Of a stretch of 64,000 bases of DNA, positions 9,906 through 23,191 are shown piece after piece. Source of the stretch: Physcia stellaris. Taxonomy: Eukaryota; Ascomycota; Lecanoromycetes; Caliciales; Physciaceae. Positions within the stretch are counted from its first letter, which is position 1. Each line of letters opens with the position of its first letter. Below the pieces are notes generated by a model. It did not search any database. It saw only the letters and a list, made by a program, of their open reading frames with translations, and was not told the DNA's origin. The stretch covers positions 186,001 to 250,000 of the forward strand of contig JABSSW010000019.1 of assembly GCA_018902385.1 (NCBI GenBank). Direction: 5' to 3'. The translations under genes and the position numbers were made by a program.

Positions 9906-12900
9906 TTTTGATGATTGATCTAAAAGAATTTGACGCATTTTCTCATTCGAACGTCGATTTATTTCAGTATTTTCAATTGATGAAAAGAATTTCGACAGTT
10001 TTTTCATTGATCAATTAATTTTTCCGATCGATCACTCGCGTCAAGCGAATATACTGAACATTTTTTTATAAATTGTGTTTTATAATTGTTTTTCATTAGT
10101 TTTTTTAAATTAAAAGAAGATTTATGTATTTTGTTATTATATTTAATTGAAATTGTTTTTAATGATTTTTTTATTTTTTCAATATTATTTTAATTTTTTT
10201 TCGATAACATAAACAATAATTTACAAATTATAATAAATAGAATTCGAAATTTTATTTTCAATATAAATATTGATAAATTTAGAAAATTATTTAATTTTGT
10301 TTTATTTAAAATTGTCAATTTAAATATTGTATCATCTAAATAAAATTCAATTCGAAATACTTTTGTATTCATTGTTAAAAGTTTTTTCTGTGATGTTATT
10401 TTTTATTGATTTAAATTTATAATTAATAAAATTTGTTAATTGTATAATGTTTTTTATTTTATATCAATTCAAAATAAATTTTTTTAAATTATCATCGAAC
10501 ACAATAAAATTAATTAATACAAAAATTAATTTTGAAAATTTATTAAATTTTTGAATAATTATCACAGATTTTGTATTTGATTAAAATTGAAATTGAATTG
10601 TAAAATTTTTAATTATTTCATAATTAATTTTTTTTTGATTTTTTTCGAGATGAAATTTTAATTTCAAATGTCAAATTTATTTGAACAAAAATTCATTAAT
10701 AAACATTGAATTGAATTTTGAATTAAAATGAAAATTGATGTAACAATTATTAATGTTTTATTAATTTTTGTTTTGTTCAAATTTCTTTTTTTATTTCATG
10801 TGTCAAACGTCGTTCATTTTGTTTTAATTTGATTTTATTCAATTTCAATTGAGCACGTTCATTTTCGATTCGAGTTTTTTCGATTTCAATAAATCGCAAA
10901 ACTTGTTTTTGTTTCGTTGTTTGATTTTGAGTATCGAATCGATTTTTTTTCGTTGACGATTCGCGAGACTTTTTTTTCGAAATTGCATCAAAGAATGAAA
11001 TCGTGTAATTTGAAAATGAATTTGATGTTAAATTCAAATTTAATTTATTGAACGAGACGAAAAATTTTGATTGCAATTTGAAAATACAAAGATTCGACGA
11101 TAAATTGAAAATTGAATAAATCGAATTCAAATTTTTCGTCGATGTAAATAAAATTGAATTATTAATATTCGTAATCGAAAATACAAATCGAGATCGTGCA
11201 AATGATATAACATTGTTGTGTTCATCGAATGTGAAATTTGTACGATGAAATCGATTTTCGTTACGTTAATTAAAATTCAATTAATTTTTTATTGATTGTT
11301 TATCATTTTTTTGCATATTTCGTTTGATTTTTTCGATCGATAAATTGTTCATATTCGAAAATCGTACATTTTATGTTCGAACGTTTAAACAAACATTTAA
11401 ATGTCGATCGTTTTGATTTTGCGCATTAAAATTATGATTAATTTTTGATATTTATTCGTTCGAAATGATTTATTTTATTGCGATTTTTAACAAAAATTGT
11501 TTCATTTCATTTCGATTGATGTTAAAATGTGTAAATTCGATTAAATTGAAATTTTTTTCGAATTTCAAAAAAACATTTTTGTTCATCAAAATGCAATTTA
11601 CATTCAAATTTGAAATAATTCAAAATCGAAATTTATGAATAATTCAATGACGAATCGATGAATTGAAAAATAATTGATTTATTATCAATTTCAAATCATT
11701 TTTGATGAATTGTTTCGATAAACTTTTTATTAATTTTTTTAATGAATGATTTTTGTATTCGATTTGAATTGTTCGATCAAAATAAATTCGACAAAAAATC
11801 ATGATCGTTTGAATATGTTGTTGTCACGTTTTGAACGAATCGACATTGACGAAATATTTTTCGAAATTTGCAAAAATATTAAAATATTAGTGAAAAATTA
11901 AAAAAAATTTAATAAATATCATGAGTTTGTTTTTCACACATATTCGTCGTTACAGTTCATAATTTTTCGTTGTAAATATGTTGTCATTTGATGAATGATT
12001 CGTTGACTCGTCGCAAATTGTTGAACAAAAAAATAAAACATTTTAAATAAATTTGTTTTTTGTCGTTGTTGATATATATTCGTGTCAAACGAAAATTTAA
12101 AAATTCATTAAATTATAACAAAATAGTTTCTAGTTTTTATTTATTTTTTTCAATTTTGAAATTTCAAATTGCAAAAATCAATTCATTCATTTTTTCATGA
12201 ACACGTTTGAACGTCATATTCAACACAAAATGTTGAATTTTGAATCATTCGTGAATTTGTTTTTGAAAAAAACAAACGACAATATTTTCATCAACATTGA
12301 TTTTCATTTGTTGAATTCAAATCGTGTTTTTATTTTTATGATTCATTTCATATTCGTAAATGAATTTTTTTTGATATATGAATTGCTTTTTAATAAAAAT
12401 TTAAATTTTTTTTATTGCATATTTGTCATATTTCTTTTCATGAAATAATCAAACGTTTTTTTTCGTTTGATATAATCATTCAAACGATTGATATTCGTCA
12501 ATTCAAAATGTACTTTTGACAACGATTGCAATTCATTGCTTTTCAATCAATATTGTAATTTTGAATTTCGCAAAAAGCTCGCTGTAAAATTGTTAATATT
12601 AATTATTGAAATTCAAACTGATTATTTATCAATTGTTTGATTGATATTTCGATTTTGTTCGATCAAAGTCATAATTTTACGTAAAATTTTGATCGAAATT
12701 TTGTCGAAAACAAATGACGAATGATTGTGTGTGTTTCGATTTACAAACAAAACAAAACGATTGATTGTAAAATCGATTGATGTTAAATACGTATATTTAA
12801 CATCGCACGTTCGAAAAACAATTTCGATCGATTGTTCGATATGATTTAAAACTAAAATTTTTTTAATAATTAACTAAATTGTTAATAGATAAATATTTTT

Positions 12901-14284
12901 ATTTACGACAATTGCGAAAATTTAATTTAAAAAACAAAATAATATTGCAATCGATTTGCGATCTCGAATTGACGTTTTGAAATAATTGTTTCAAATACGA
13001 TCAATCGATAAATTCTCGAAAATATAAAAAACTAAAATGATGTTTAATTTCGTTTTTGATTTGATATTTAAAACAATCGACGAATCGCTAAACAAAAATC
13101 GAGAACTGAAAATTTGAGAATTGAAAATTTAATGAAAAACTAATTAAAGACGAAAACATAATTGATTTTTTGAATGATGTAAATTGACGTGTGCGCAACA
13201 ATGAACGTTTTTTTTGACACATGAAATTTGACGTACATGATTTTTTTTGATAATTGTTCAAAAAAATCAAATATGTCGTTTCAATATGACGTGCGCGATG
13301 AAATTGATGATCGTTCGATTAAAAATTATCATGTGTTGTTTGTAATGTTTCGACAATGACTAAATCGTGTGAAACGTTTAATTTTGATAAATTCACATTT
13401 TGACAATGATGAATTTCATTGCATTGATAAATGCGATTGTTCATTTCACATTGAAAAAATACATTGTGAAAAAATTGATTGATGTAATGTTTGAAAACGA
13501 TAAAATATTGAATTTAAAAAATTTTTAAAAAAAATTAATTTTTTGTTATTTTCATTTACGTTGCGCATTGTCTTTTTAAATTTTTTGTCATTTTTGATTT
13601 CGTGAAAAAAAACATGACATATTTCGTTTTTGAAAATTTTTGAATATTCAAAAACATTCATGTGATGTAAAATTTTGCATATTCGAAATTCGTTGTTTTT
13701 GTTGACATCAATGACAAAAAAATTTTGAAAATCATCGTCGAAAAAATTGACGAAATCAGAAAATTAATTATTTTTTAATTTTTTTTCAAATGATATTTAG
13801 AAATTTTATTTCGTTTGCGTGACGATAATTTGTTTCGCATTCGATCAAAATTTTTTCAATCTTTTGATCAATTATTGTTGATACGTGAAAATTCGAAATT
13901 TTTTTTTTAATTAAAACAAAAAATGAAATCGTGATTGTTACGTCGTTTTGAATCAAATCAATGACGTTTGACGACATTTTGTATCAAATATCAAAAAATT
14001 TCGATGTTCAACACGATGATGAAAATAATAAAAAAAAAAACATCGATTTGAATTTTGCGACAAAAAACAGAATTTTTCGTACATATAATATCGCGTAAAA
14101 AACAATTAAATTTTAGTTAATATTTAATATTTGCTCTGTAATTTGATTTAATTTTGACATTAATTACGTCAAAAGTTATTAATTATATCATCAAAAATGT
14201 AATTTTTTGAAAACGACGTTTAATATTATTTATTTAGTTTTTTTGATCGTTTTCATTTCATGAACATTTCAGATTTATTTTTCA

Positions 14285-14600
14285 ATAAAAAATTAATATT
14301 GTTTGATTTTCACATGAACAACAAAAATATCAAAATTTGTTTTCTGAATAAAGAATTAGTATTGTTTGAAACTTTGTTTTTTGAATAAAGAATTAATATT
14401 GTTTAATTTTCACATGAATAGCAAAAATATCAAAATTTGTTTTTTTAGTAAAGAATTAGTATTGTTTGATTTTCACATGAACAACAAAAATATCAAAATT
14501 TGTTTTCTAAATAAAGAATTAGTATTGTCTGATTTTCACATGAACAGCAAAAATATCAAAATTCGTCTTTTTAATAGAAAATTAGTTTTTTTGCTGAATT
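14285..14600. repeat. 63-bp minisatellite, open in one plus frame
   Basis: CACATGAAYARCAAAAATAT recurs at 14311, 14411, 14474 and 14537, so the last three units are spaced 63 bp, and a partial unit explains the longer first gap. Because 63 is a multiple of three, the plus frame 14366-14629 stays open and gives a 21-residue repeat (core FHMNSKNIKI). The surrounding DNA is decayed, so this is more likely a noncoding minisatellite or the remnant of a repetitive protein than a working gene. Confidence 0.7.
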
Positions 14601-15165
14601 TAGAATTGAACGTTTTATTGATTTCATGAATATATTGAGTTTTTTTTTAATTAAAAATATTTCAAAAAAAATTAAAAATTAATAAAATACGTTTGTTTTA
14701 ATTGCGATTTTCTCATTATTTGAATAATTGAATTTCGAAAAATATTGTTTTATTATTTTTTTTGATATTGAGTTTTATGAATTTGTAAATTTTACAAATT
14801 TTACAAAATTTGTTTTTGATCATTTCATTTTTTTTTGATTTATTTTCATTATTTTTCTACAATAAAAATGATTTATTGTAATATCAAATTTATTATATAA
14901 ACAATTTATGCAACAAACAGATTGTATTCGACATAAACAATTTTTAATTGTTTATTAGTTTTTTGTTTTGAAGAAATTTGTTTTTTTTCTTTAATAATAA
15001 TCATTTAATAATTCTTTGATTTATTTTTGATTCATTCGATCATGTCATGCGTTTTGAATTAAATTAACGTTTTTGTCACAGATGTTTCAAATTGAAAAAG
15101 CTGTAATTTTTGTTTATGCGAAAAGTCAAAACACTGAATAGATTTAGCGATTAATTTTAAAATAA

Positions 15166-15724
15166 ATCTTGGCTCGAGACTGCGTCACTGCAAAGACACC
15201 AGGTCTATCCAAACCTCCCCATCGCCCCCCACTTTCGGAAAATGCATGAGCATGCAGCCTTGCCGTCAAAAACTTATGAAAGATACTCGGTAATATCATT
15301 CCTGTGAACTTTCAACTCATATGGTTACCATTTCAAGGCCTACCATGGATCAAAAATGATTCAATACGCCTTATACGTGAGCACTATCCTTGTAGGATGT
15401 GATAGACATGCATTGTCACGACAGACGGCACGGTTTTGGGTGCTTGCCCATGTCCTAATCGGAAACAAGGCAAACCTGCAATACCAGTCAGAGCAAGTCA
15501 TGGCTCGACTTACCCTGCAGCTTCATCAATGATCGACAGATGCGGCTGAAGCTGTCAAATACTGATCAGCTTCATAGTGGCTTTGGCTGAGGACTGACTT
15601 GGAGTCGCTACCTAAATGATTATGAGAGACATCGCTCTTTCACCATCCCTTCAAGAAACGGCGGGTTCTCAAGATTTCCTTGTTTGTCCTACTCTGAGAA
15701 TAGTAGACGTTCTATGTACTGCCC
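15166..15724. other. Composition boundary and intergenic region
   Basis: Base composition changes abruptly near 15165 from extreme AT to normal genic DNA. The following 550 bp hold no convincing frame and presumably contain the promoter of the gene starting at 15725. Confidence 0.7.
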
Positions 15725-18117
15725 ATGGCTCGTTTTACTCATTCTCGACTTTGTTACGGCCCTGCAAATCTCCTAAAATTCGTTTTCTGGTGTAAGCCTG
15801 CTCGTGAACCAAGTGGAATCCCAGTCAAAAAGTCCGGCTGGTTCTTTCTGATCTGCTTTTACATTCACATACCACCGCTTGCGGTTTCCGTATTCCTTCT
15901 GTGGTTGAATCTTCGAGGATACTACATCGGCAAACACCTTGCTGCTGCAGACGGTATCCAAATCCAAGATGTCATTTCACTAGCCCTAGTTCAGGTGGCT
16001 GCAAAGATCCAAGTATAGTAGACGCTAGTTACAGGCAAACTTTGGGTTCTGATGCATCCTGCAGGAGCTATTCGTCCTCGGCAGCCTCTCGGTCATTGTA
16101 TGTAGTGCTATTAGAGACCGATTGCTTAGTAGAGGTGGCATACCGTTGGGCTTTGCTACCTCCGGTTTATCCTTCACTCGCATCAGCTACTTCTGGTCAC
16201 CGTCTTTCGTAGGTGGCTTCTTCGGAATCTTAGCCAACAGACACTGGGAGGTAATACCTACTGTGGGTCTTGTAATCATTGGCGGCCTCTTGGCGCTCAC
16301 GGTGGGCCCGGCAAGTGCCATCCTGATGCTACCTCGTCTCACGGTAAAAAGACCCGACTGACAATCTCCCTTGGATGTTTAGTTATCTAGGCTGAAATCG
16401 TTATAAATAGACACTTAGTATCTTTGACACTCCCTTCTGGCTGAACGGCAACTCAACGGTTCAGTGGCCAACCAATCTTACCATCGATCACTCTGGTGGA
16501 CATATGTGTGACGGTGTCCAAGGCCTGTCAACGCCGGGATGTATCTCGAACGGTATTCCTTCACTGCAGAGCTATTATGCCACTTCCAACCAGCAGAGTG
16601 GTTATCAAATTCCACGGACAGACACATGGGCTTTGAGAGCCTTACAAGCTGTCCCAAGAGCTTACAAGATCAGTATGGAAGCATGGTCATTCGCCCCTCA
16701 TGCGGCCACAGCATTGCTTCAGAATGACCTTACACACTACGATCCGCATGTCTATCCCAAACAGCAAACACCCTCGGGAAGAGTGTCGACTAGCGTCATA
16801 TCCAAAGCATCCGCTGCACGTACGGTGTGCGAACGCCGAATAAGTTCATTCTCCAATGACACTTTGTCGGTAGACCTACCGCTGCTATCACCATTCCACA
16901 CGTGGGCAAAAGGTAATCCGTTAAATTATCGCCATGGCCCGTACGAAGAAATAAGTCTTGAGAAGCCTTTATGGGGGCCTACTGATAGTCTGACCAATAG
17001 CACATCGCTCACGACAGTTTGGGTTCCTTACTCCGGCAAAGCTTCAATCACAGCTGGACTTGTAATCCTGGGGCCTGTAGCGACTCCCGGTTCTTCAGAG
17101 CGCTTCGGGGTCGTCTGCTCGATGGATGCCCGCTGGCATCTGGTCGAGCACTCGTTGGCAACAAGCAAATCAAATGCGTTGGGGAGTACAGGGGGTCCAG
17201 TTGAAGTTCATGTGGGTGGCCCTACCGTTAACGATAGATTAAGAAGAAATCACGCACTGCCGGTCAATGACGGGAGTTGGGAGCCTATCTCGGCCTCGAG
17301 CGAGTGGCTGGAAAGCCTCACGCCGCTGGAACCCGCAGTCGCTGAAGGCCTCCCTGTGTCGGATACCTCAATAATGACGACCGCTTTTGCAAACATTATA
17401 CTCGCTGCCGGTGTAGCGCTTGATACGACAAATACCACAGACGTTCACAATACGACGGCCAACTCATCGTCAACGTGGATCCAACAAATCGAGTCAATTG
17501 GCTCCACAGTACTTGCTGACGCTGTTTCCCGAATCGGCCTTCAGCGACAGCTCCAGTCGAAGAAGTTTTACGTCGATTACGGTGAACATTGCCAAGGGGT
17601 CGGGCATGTTCCCCCAGTACGCTTTTGTCCCGGCCGACCGCGTGGACATAATCACACAGCCATGACGCTACACGGGTTCCGCTATGGTAGGTGCCCAGGA
17701 GGATCACGGATCTACGTGGCGATTTGAGCTACTGACATTGAACTTGCAGGTTATGCTTACAAAGCATCCCGTGTGACAGACTACCTTTCAATCACCGTCG
17801 TATTCCTCTATATCAGCGTAGTGCTGGCATATCTGGTAAGAATGATCAAGACACGCCGAATCTGCACCACCTGGACCTCAGCAGAAGAGATGATTCTCCT
17901 TGCCCAGACGTCACACCAAAACGAGATGAGCGATCTCAGAAACACAAGTGTCGGTATACGGCATGCTTCAACGATGGGACTGAACACTCGTATCAGGGTT
18001 TTGGCGGATCCGGGAAACCATGAGCCCATACAACTAGTGATCTCCGCGTCTAGAGACGATAGAGATTTGGGTAGAGTCGAGGAAGGCATGGAGTATGGGA
18101 GCCATTTCGACTCATGA
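15725..18117 (+). CDS. Fungal multi-pass membrane protein of unknown function, 736 aa
   Basis: I place four exons: 15725-16012, 16065-16343, 16411-17686 and 17750-18117, with introns of 52, 67 and 63 nt, all GT...AG and in phase. The protein begins with a soluble stretch, then a hydrophobic segment at about residues 38-60 (WFFLICFYIHIPPLAV), a second hydrophobic pair up to about residue 181 (VGLVIIGGLLALTVGPAS), a long region of about 430 residues rich in N-glycosylation-type sites (NTT, NSS) that is probably extracellular, and a last membrane helix near residue 630 (YLSITVVFLYISVVLAYLV) with a cytoplasmic tail carrying W-S-x-E-E-x-I-x-L-A. That layout, with the W..E..LA tail, occurs in a broad family of uncharacterised fungal plasma-membrane proteins. 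The function is unknown. The start is the first ATG of the open frame. It is the first host gene beyond the AT-rich block. Confidence 0.75.
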
Positions 18118-18590
18118 CAGGCTTGTTCGAATTTCCGTCTTGATTATGGGCTGAGGTTCAGATGATATGTGGGGGTAATTCTCTCCTTCTATATCCGTAT
18201 GGGAGATGGTGCCCTTGATAGGAATGGCTGGTTGGCGATGGACCAGCTGTAAGCGCCAAGTCTCAGCCCTAAGAAACCAGTGCGGCACTATTTCCTAATG
18301 CGTCACGACATTTTCCCGTCATTCACTTCGCACCCGCATTTATCCTCGATGAATCATGAAGCCCATTGTCAGGACAAAGAAAACCCCTTGAAACGCTGAA
18401 GCTTCGTGAATTCGACAATGGACGCCCAACAGCATCTTTTCGCCTTTCGTGATCCTCCACCAAACTCTCCAATCTCGACAATCACCGTCCTCCTGAAATC
18501 TTGACTGCAGTACTCGTTTGATCGTCTCATACAGCAAAACCCTCTAGGGACACTCATACAAAGATACAGAGTTATTCATAACCGTACGCG

Positions 18591-20068
18591 ATGCCGCTGT
18601 TCCAGGGCATCGGCAAGGTTCTAGGTCTTATCCCAGCAGATCCGCCAAAGGTCAAGAAAGCTTCCAGCAATCCTTCCCGCGGCGACAGCAGTACGTCTCT
18701 CGCCGCGCGACTCGAAGCTCAGCGTATGAGCCCAAACACTCGTACCCAACAGTGGCTGGCAAATAGCTCTCCTGAGAAAAAGGTTGTGAAATTCAAGAAC
18801 AGCTCCACTCGGAGTGTCCTTGGCGTCAAGGATGGCGGGATCACCAAGCACGCGCATACACCTAGATCTTCCATCAAGTCGAGGAACACACACTTGATTG
18901 TGGAATCTGGAAGCAGCTTTTCGTCCCGTAAAAAGAACCTAGTGGAAGGCAGGCGCAAATCTGGCCTTTGGGATTCTCTCATGGGCGTTCGCTTCAAGTC
19001 CGAAGATAAAGCCACCGTGAAGAGGGGAACATCCACGATCAAAAGCGACAGCGAATCTATCATGGAGGGATCCACACTCGTGGAGAATGTCATTGACACC
19101 ATCGAAGGCGACGAATTCTCCTACACTGATGGCCCAAGCAATTTCGAAGGCCAGACCCTTCTCACCCAAGACCAGAAGGGTAATCTCAAAGTTCAAGACG
19201 AAGACGGTCACATCGAGGACGCATGCGAAGACGACTTTAGTGACTTCACAGATGAGGAATACTTCCTCTTCCACAAGCTCAACGCTCGCGGAAAGGAGCC
19301 GATCATCCATGTAAGCTGGAAGAAGGACTTTCGCGCGCTCCGAGACATCCTCTTCACCGATGATCGCAGCAAAGCATACATCAACGCCGTGAGAGCGCCC
19401 GAATACCACGGTAAGCCCAAACCCTCTCAAACTATCCTCCTAGACCCTCCACTAACTACCTCCCCACAGCCCAAAAAGCGCTCTACAACCTCATCGAAGT
19501 CGGCCAACGCGCCCGCGACGCCAGTATCATGGGCACCTCGCCCGAGAAACAGATCCGCCGCTTCCTGAACGAGTACTTCGCCTGGACCATGCGCGACGCC
19601 CGTCTCAAGCGCGTGCCACACATCCCCGTCCTCACCATCACGGTCGCGCACCCCAACGAGCCCATCACCGGCGTTGTCAACCGCTGCACCGATCGCCTGC
19701 ACGAACTCGGCCGCCAGTACCGCGCCGCATGGCTTATTTCCGATCCCGACTCAGACTCCAACGCCGGCGAGAGTGTGGGCGTGGGATTGGGCGTCAGTAT
19801 CCCGCGCTACCGCCGCCGGCTACCGACCCTCTTCGGCATCATTGTCAAATCCACCGCTGTCGGATTCGTGACGTACGATTCTGCGATCCCGGGGAAAGAG
19901 GTTCGGAATATGGGCGTCTGGAACCTGACGAAGGAGGGCCAGGATCTGTGGCATGCGCTTGCGATTGCGATTTTCATGGTCTGTGCGCGGAATTATCTGT
20001 TGGTGTTGCAGAGGGAGGGGGAGTTGGGGGACGAGATCGTGGAGAGTGAAGATGATCCTGATGCCTGA
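18591..20068 (+). CDS. Uncharacterised protein, 472 aa
   Basis: Two exons, 18591-19410 and 19470-20068, are joined across a 59-nt GTAAGC...ACAG intron that restores a single frame. The N-terminal 150 residues are basic and serine-rich (probably disordered). An acidic stretch follows (EDDFSDFTDEEYF, about residue 213) and leads into a folded-looking C-terminal half with many hydrophobic and aromatic residues (KQIRRFLNEYFAWTMRDARL; LPTLFGIIVKSTAVGFVTY). I do not recognise the family. No signal peptide or membrane helix is evident, so it is probably a cytoplasmic or nuclear protein. The acidic C-terminus (EIVESEDDPDA) is compatible with protein interaction, which is inference only. Confidence 0.75.
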
Positions 20069-21830
20069 GATATTGAGGATTGATCTGGTGGACTGGGTCT
20101 GGAGAGGAGTATGTGGTCCGAGATGGGCGCTCATGTGGAAGGGGCAAGTACTGGCTACTTGCTCTATCACTTCGCACCCTAGCGTGTCTCACGCGGTTCC
20201 TTTCGGCGTTGAAGGTGTCAGTTCTACTCGAGATACCCCCTGTACAATCTGTATTTACATCTTGCGCTCTTTTCAGATTAGCTTCGAAGCTTCTTATTCG
20301 TCATGTGCCTCTCATACTCTTTTTCGTCTTCTTCTTGTATCATCTATATCTATCTCGAATAATCTCCCTCTCCAAGCAACCTCACTTTTCAAGCCTCATC
20401 ACTAGCAGCCACTACCTTACTCTAGGCACACAGTACTATATTTCAAGGCGGCTAGCAGTAGGTGATCTCCAAAACTCCTTAACCCCCTTCTCACCCCCTA
20501 AAACAACAAAACAATCAAAAACCAAAAACCAAACAACAACTTCCTCCCAATTCGCCCCAAGCTAAGTGGTCGGTATCTCACGTCATGGGGTATCTGACCC
20601 GCCACTGGGATCCATACCAATCACGAGAGCCCATCAAACGAATGGGTACCGTCATCTTGAGAGATCGATCGCAAATATCGGTCTGGCACACGAGCACGCT
20701 GACCATGTGGTGAGTAACCCGAGCTAGGTATCTGGCATGAAAGCTAACAGCGGCTGCAGACCCGGTGCTCTACGGTCGTAAGATCAAGCTACATCATCTG
20801 TGAATATGAAAACGAATCAAAAGATCCAAAAGACTATCGCCACTGGGTTCAAAGGGAAAAGCCCACGGGCTGAAAACAATCATCCACTACGACAGAATCT
20901 GTGTGATGGATCAGGGATCGGTCCTCCTGGCATACAGCCTGGTCGGACCCGTTTGCTCGCTAGTAAAGTCGCCGAATCAGCTGGCGTGAAAGCCGTCAGA
21001 CAGGAGTCAACAGCACATGTAGCGACATTGCACTCCCTCGTTGACGGGGTTCGCATGCTGATCGTTCCAGAGCCTGGAATGAACGGCTGGTGGTGAGGCG
21101 CCAACACCTGACGCGGTGTATTGAATTGCGAGGTATTGGCACTGATGAGGAAGTGCTGATGGTCTGTTTGAGAAGTGGCTTTGATGCCTTCCCTCTATTG
21201 TACTCTCGCACAACAACAAAACATCTCTAATACGATGAAAAGAACTACTTTAGTCACCCTCAACTGAAAGGTATGAACGGAAGACGAGTGATAACATTAT
21301 ATTTGGCTCTGAACGGCGTTCGCTTTTGTTATCTTGGTCTAAGTATGAGAGGCTTGCATGGGATACGATTTCAAGCTATGAATCTAGGCCATGCTGAGAG
21401 TTTTGGATATGGTCAGGTGAGGTTTGTTGGGAGTAGAATTTGTTGTTCCGGGGAGTGGGCAGTGGGGAGTGGGGAGTCTAGTAATCAGGATTCATGTGCA
21501 TGATATATCTTTTGGTATGGTAAGCATACTACTTTTGAACATATGCCTGCGATTACCCGACTTGGGCCGGAACCGGAAGATGATGTTTCTTCTATTGTAT
21601 ATTCTTATGCTTTGTACCAAAGACGGGTACGCGTCTTGTCGCAGTGAGTATATTTATGGAATCTCTACGTCCGTGGAGGGCAAAATCCGCACCACAACAG
21701 AGCATGGGGTTAGGAGTTCTACGATACTCAGCTACGGAAATCGCGGGAAACGGCGTACGCAATGAATTACAATTTGTTCGTTACTATACTAAAATCGCAG
21801 GAGAAATGCAGGCGACTTACTAAGCGTCCC
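20069..21830. other. Intergenic, no convincing gene
   Basis: Overlapping short frames exist but none has family features. A possible tiny spliced gene starts at ATG 20587 (MGYLTRHWDPYQSREPIKRM) and meets a GTGAGT donor near 20709, but no continuation is clearly coding, so I do not annotate it. Confidence 0.5.
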
Positions 21831-22391
21831 TCAGAGTTCTTCCTCCCCCTCAACCACCTCTCTACCATCCGCAGCCAGCACGAAAGGCTTAGGACTAACT
21901 CCCGAAGCAGTCCCCCCACCCTCATCAAGCTCAAGCTCCGACAAAGCCGCACTCAACCCGTCAGCGCAAACCGCATTGAAAGGGGGATCATACCCCGCAA
22001 GCCAATTCTCCATTCCCTGGACCTGCTCCTTCGAACCCCCGCGTCTTCTCCTAAATCTGCCCCGCGCAAAATGAGGCCGTTTGGACACTCGAGAGGTATA
22101 CCACGGCGGCCGTCGAGGCAGCCACTGGTAGAGATAGGGGCTGCGCTTGGGATGGAAGGGTTTCTTGCGCCCGTGGGTCCACTGGATGTCAGCTGGTTGA
22201 AAGGAGCAGGTTCTGCGCTTCTTACTGGAGAAATTGCCTATTGGAGCATTGTGATCGTCTAAGGTTTTGCGTTTGCTGTGCTCGCGCTTTGTGGTTGCCT
22301 CGATTGCTCTGCGGCGGGTGCGGCTGCTTGCTGGGAGGTCGCTGTCGCTTGCTCGTCGCCGTTTTCTGGGGGTTGGCTGGGGAGGGGACAT
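21831..22391 (-). CDS. Basic uncharacterised protein, 186 aa
   Basis: A single-exon minus-strand frame starts at ATG 22391 (MSPPQPTPRKRRRASDSDLP). The open frame extends further upstream, but without an ATG. The N-terminal half is very basic with nuclear-localisation-like clusters (PRKRRRA, SRTRRRA, KREHSKRK), the middle is rich in Arg, Pro and Trp, and the C-terminal 60 residues are acidic and hydrophobic (WLAGYDPPFNAVCADGL; SELELDEGG). This resembles small nuclear or nucleolar proteins but I do not recognise a family. The overlapping plus-strand frame 21762-22262 is judged to be its shadow. Confidence 0.5.
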   Translation of the reverse strand: MSPPQPTPRKRRRASDSDLPASSRTRRRAIEATTKREHSKRKTLDDHNAPIGNFSSKKRRTCSFQPADIQWTHGRKKPFHPKRSPYLYQWLPRRPPWYTSRVSKRPHFARGRFRRRRGGSKEQVQGMENWLAGYDPPFNAVCADGLSAALSELELDEGGGTASGVSPKPFVLAADGREVVEGEEEL

Positions 22392-23191
22392 ACTACTGAC
22401 GCTGAAAAAGTTTCGGGTGTGTTTCGTATTAATGCAAACAGCGAGCAAGAGGTGTCAAGAAAGGTGTTGATCGGTTGATTGGCACCTACAGATGCTAAGA
22501 TTGAGCAAATGCAATACCAGTTGGACGCTCTGACAGTCGCTAAAAACCAAATCGGCCACAAGCTCTTAGTGAGCAGCTCAATGTCAAACCGCTTGCCGAC
22601 CAGATCAAAAATGATATCTTACGATGCGTTGTAAATCCCGTAAGTCTTAGACCAGCAGAGGTGACGACGGCGAGATCGGCTCGGCGTTTTCCTCCCAAGA
22701 TTTCTTCCGAAGAACAGAGAGTGGCATGTGTTGTTGGCAGGAGCGATGCGCAATAACGACATGTCCAGCGAACAAAGACATTGTCGTCGACTCTCCTGTA
22801 CCCAACAAAGAACCACGCATCAATAAAAAAAACTTTTTATTGTTTTGAATAGCTCTCTTTGTCGTATTCGGCACCTGAACGCTGCAGGGCTTCGGTGTCA
22901 GAGGCGACTGGTGTCAGTTGAGATTTACCTGGCTCCATGGTGTCGATGATACCGACGCGTGTCTAGCAGGTGTCAACTGTCGCGATACAGGGTGAACAGC
23001 ACATAATGGAACCTGGCAGAAACCACTCCTTTCAACACTCTCCATATTCATAACACTGCCAACAAAAGGAGATTGAAAACAATACCTTCAGCCAACTACC
23101 TCCCCTTCTTCAAACTTATTCTTCCTCAAGCTTGTTCAATCAACAATCAGAATACAAATATTCGACTTTCGGCACTGCTGCTGTCTTCAGA
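22392..23191. other. Intergenic, no gene recognised
   Basis: Only short frames without motifs. The right part, with pyrimidine-rich stretches and ATG-poor sequence just before 23192, is a plausible promoter and 5' untranslated region for the next gene. Confidence 0.5.

Larger units (their letters stand above)
5935..15165. other. AT-rich, RIP-like gene-free block
   Basis: More than 9 kb of strongly AT-rich sequence without convincing genes. Short open frames are composed of Asn, Lys, Ile, Phe and Leu, as expected by chance in AT-rich DNA, and no domain motif survives. Apart from the two tandem repeats listed separately I see no recognisable element. It is best read as repeats destroyed by C:G to T:A mutation; a centromeric or subtelomeric location is possible but cannot be shown here. 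Confidence 0.75.

Noticed and set aside
10777-11130. 117-codon minus frame in the AT-rich block
   Set aside because: Asn/Lys/Phe-rich composition and no motif; expected by chance or as a decayed repeat in such DNA.
1-15165. Mitochondrial DNA inserted or assembled into the window
   Set aside because: Despite the AT content there are no mitochondrial genes, tRNAs or group I intron signals, while satellites and a nuclear LTR element are present.
21762-22262. 166-codon plus frame
   Set aside because: Antisense to the more protein-like minus frame at 21831-22391.
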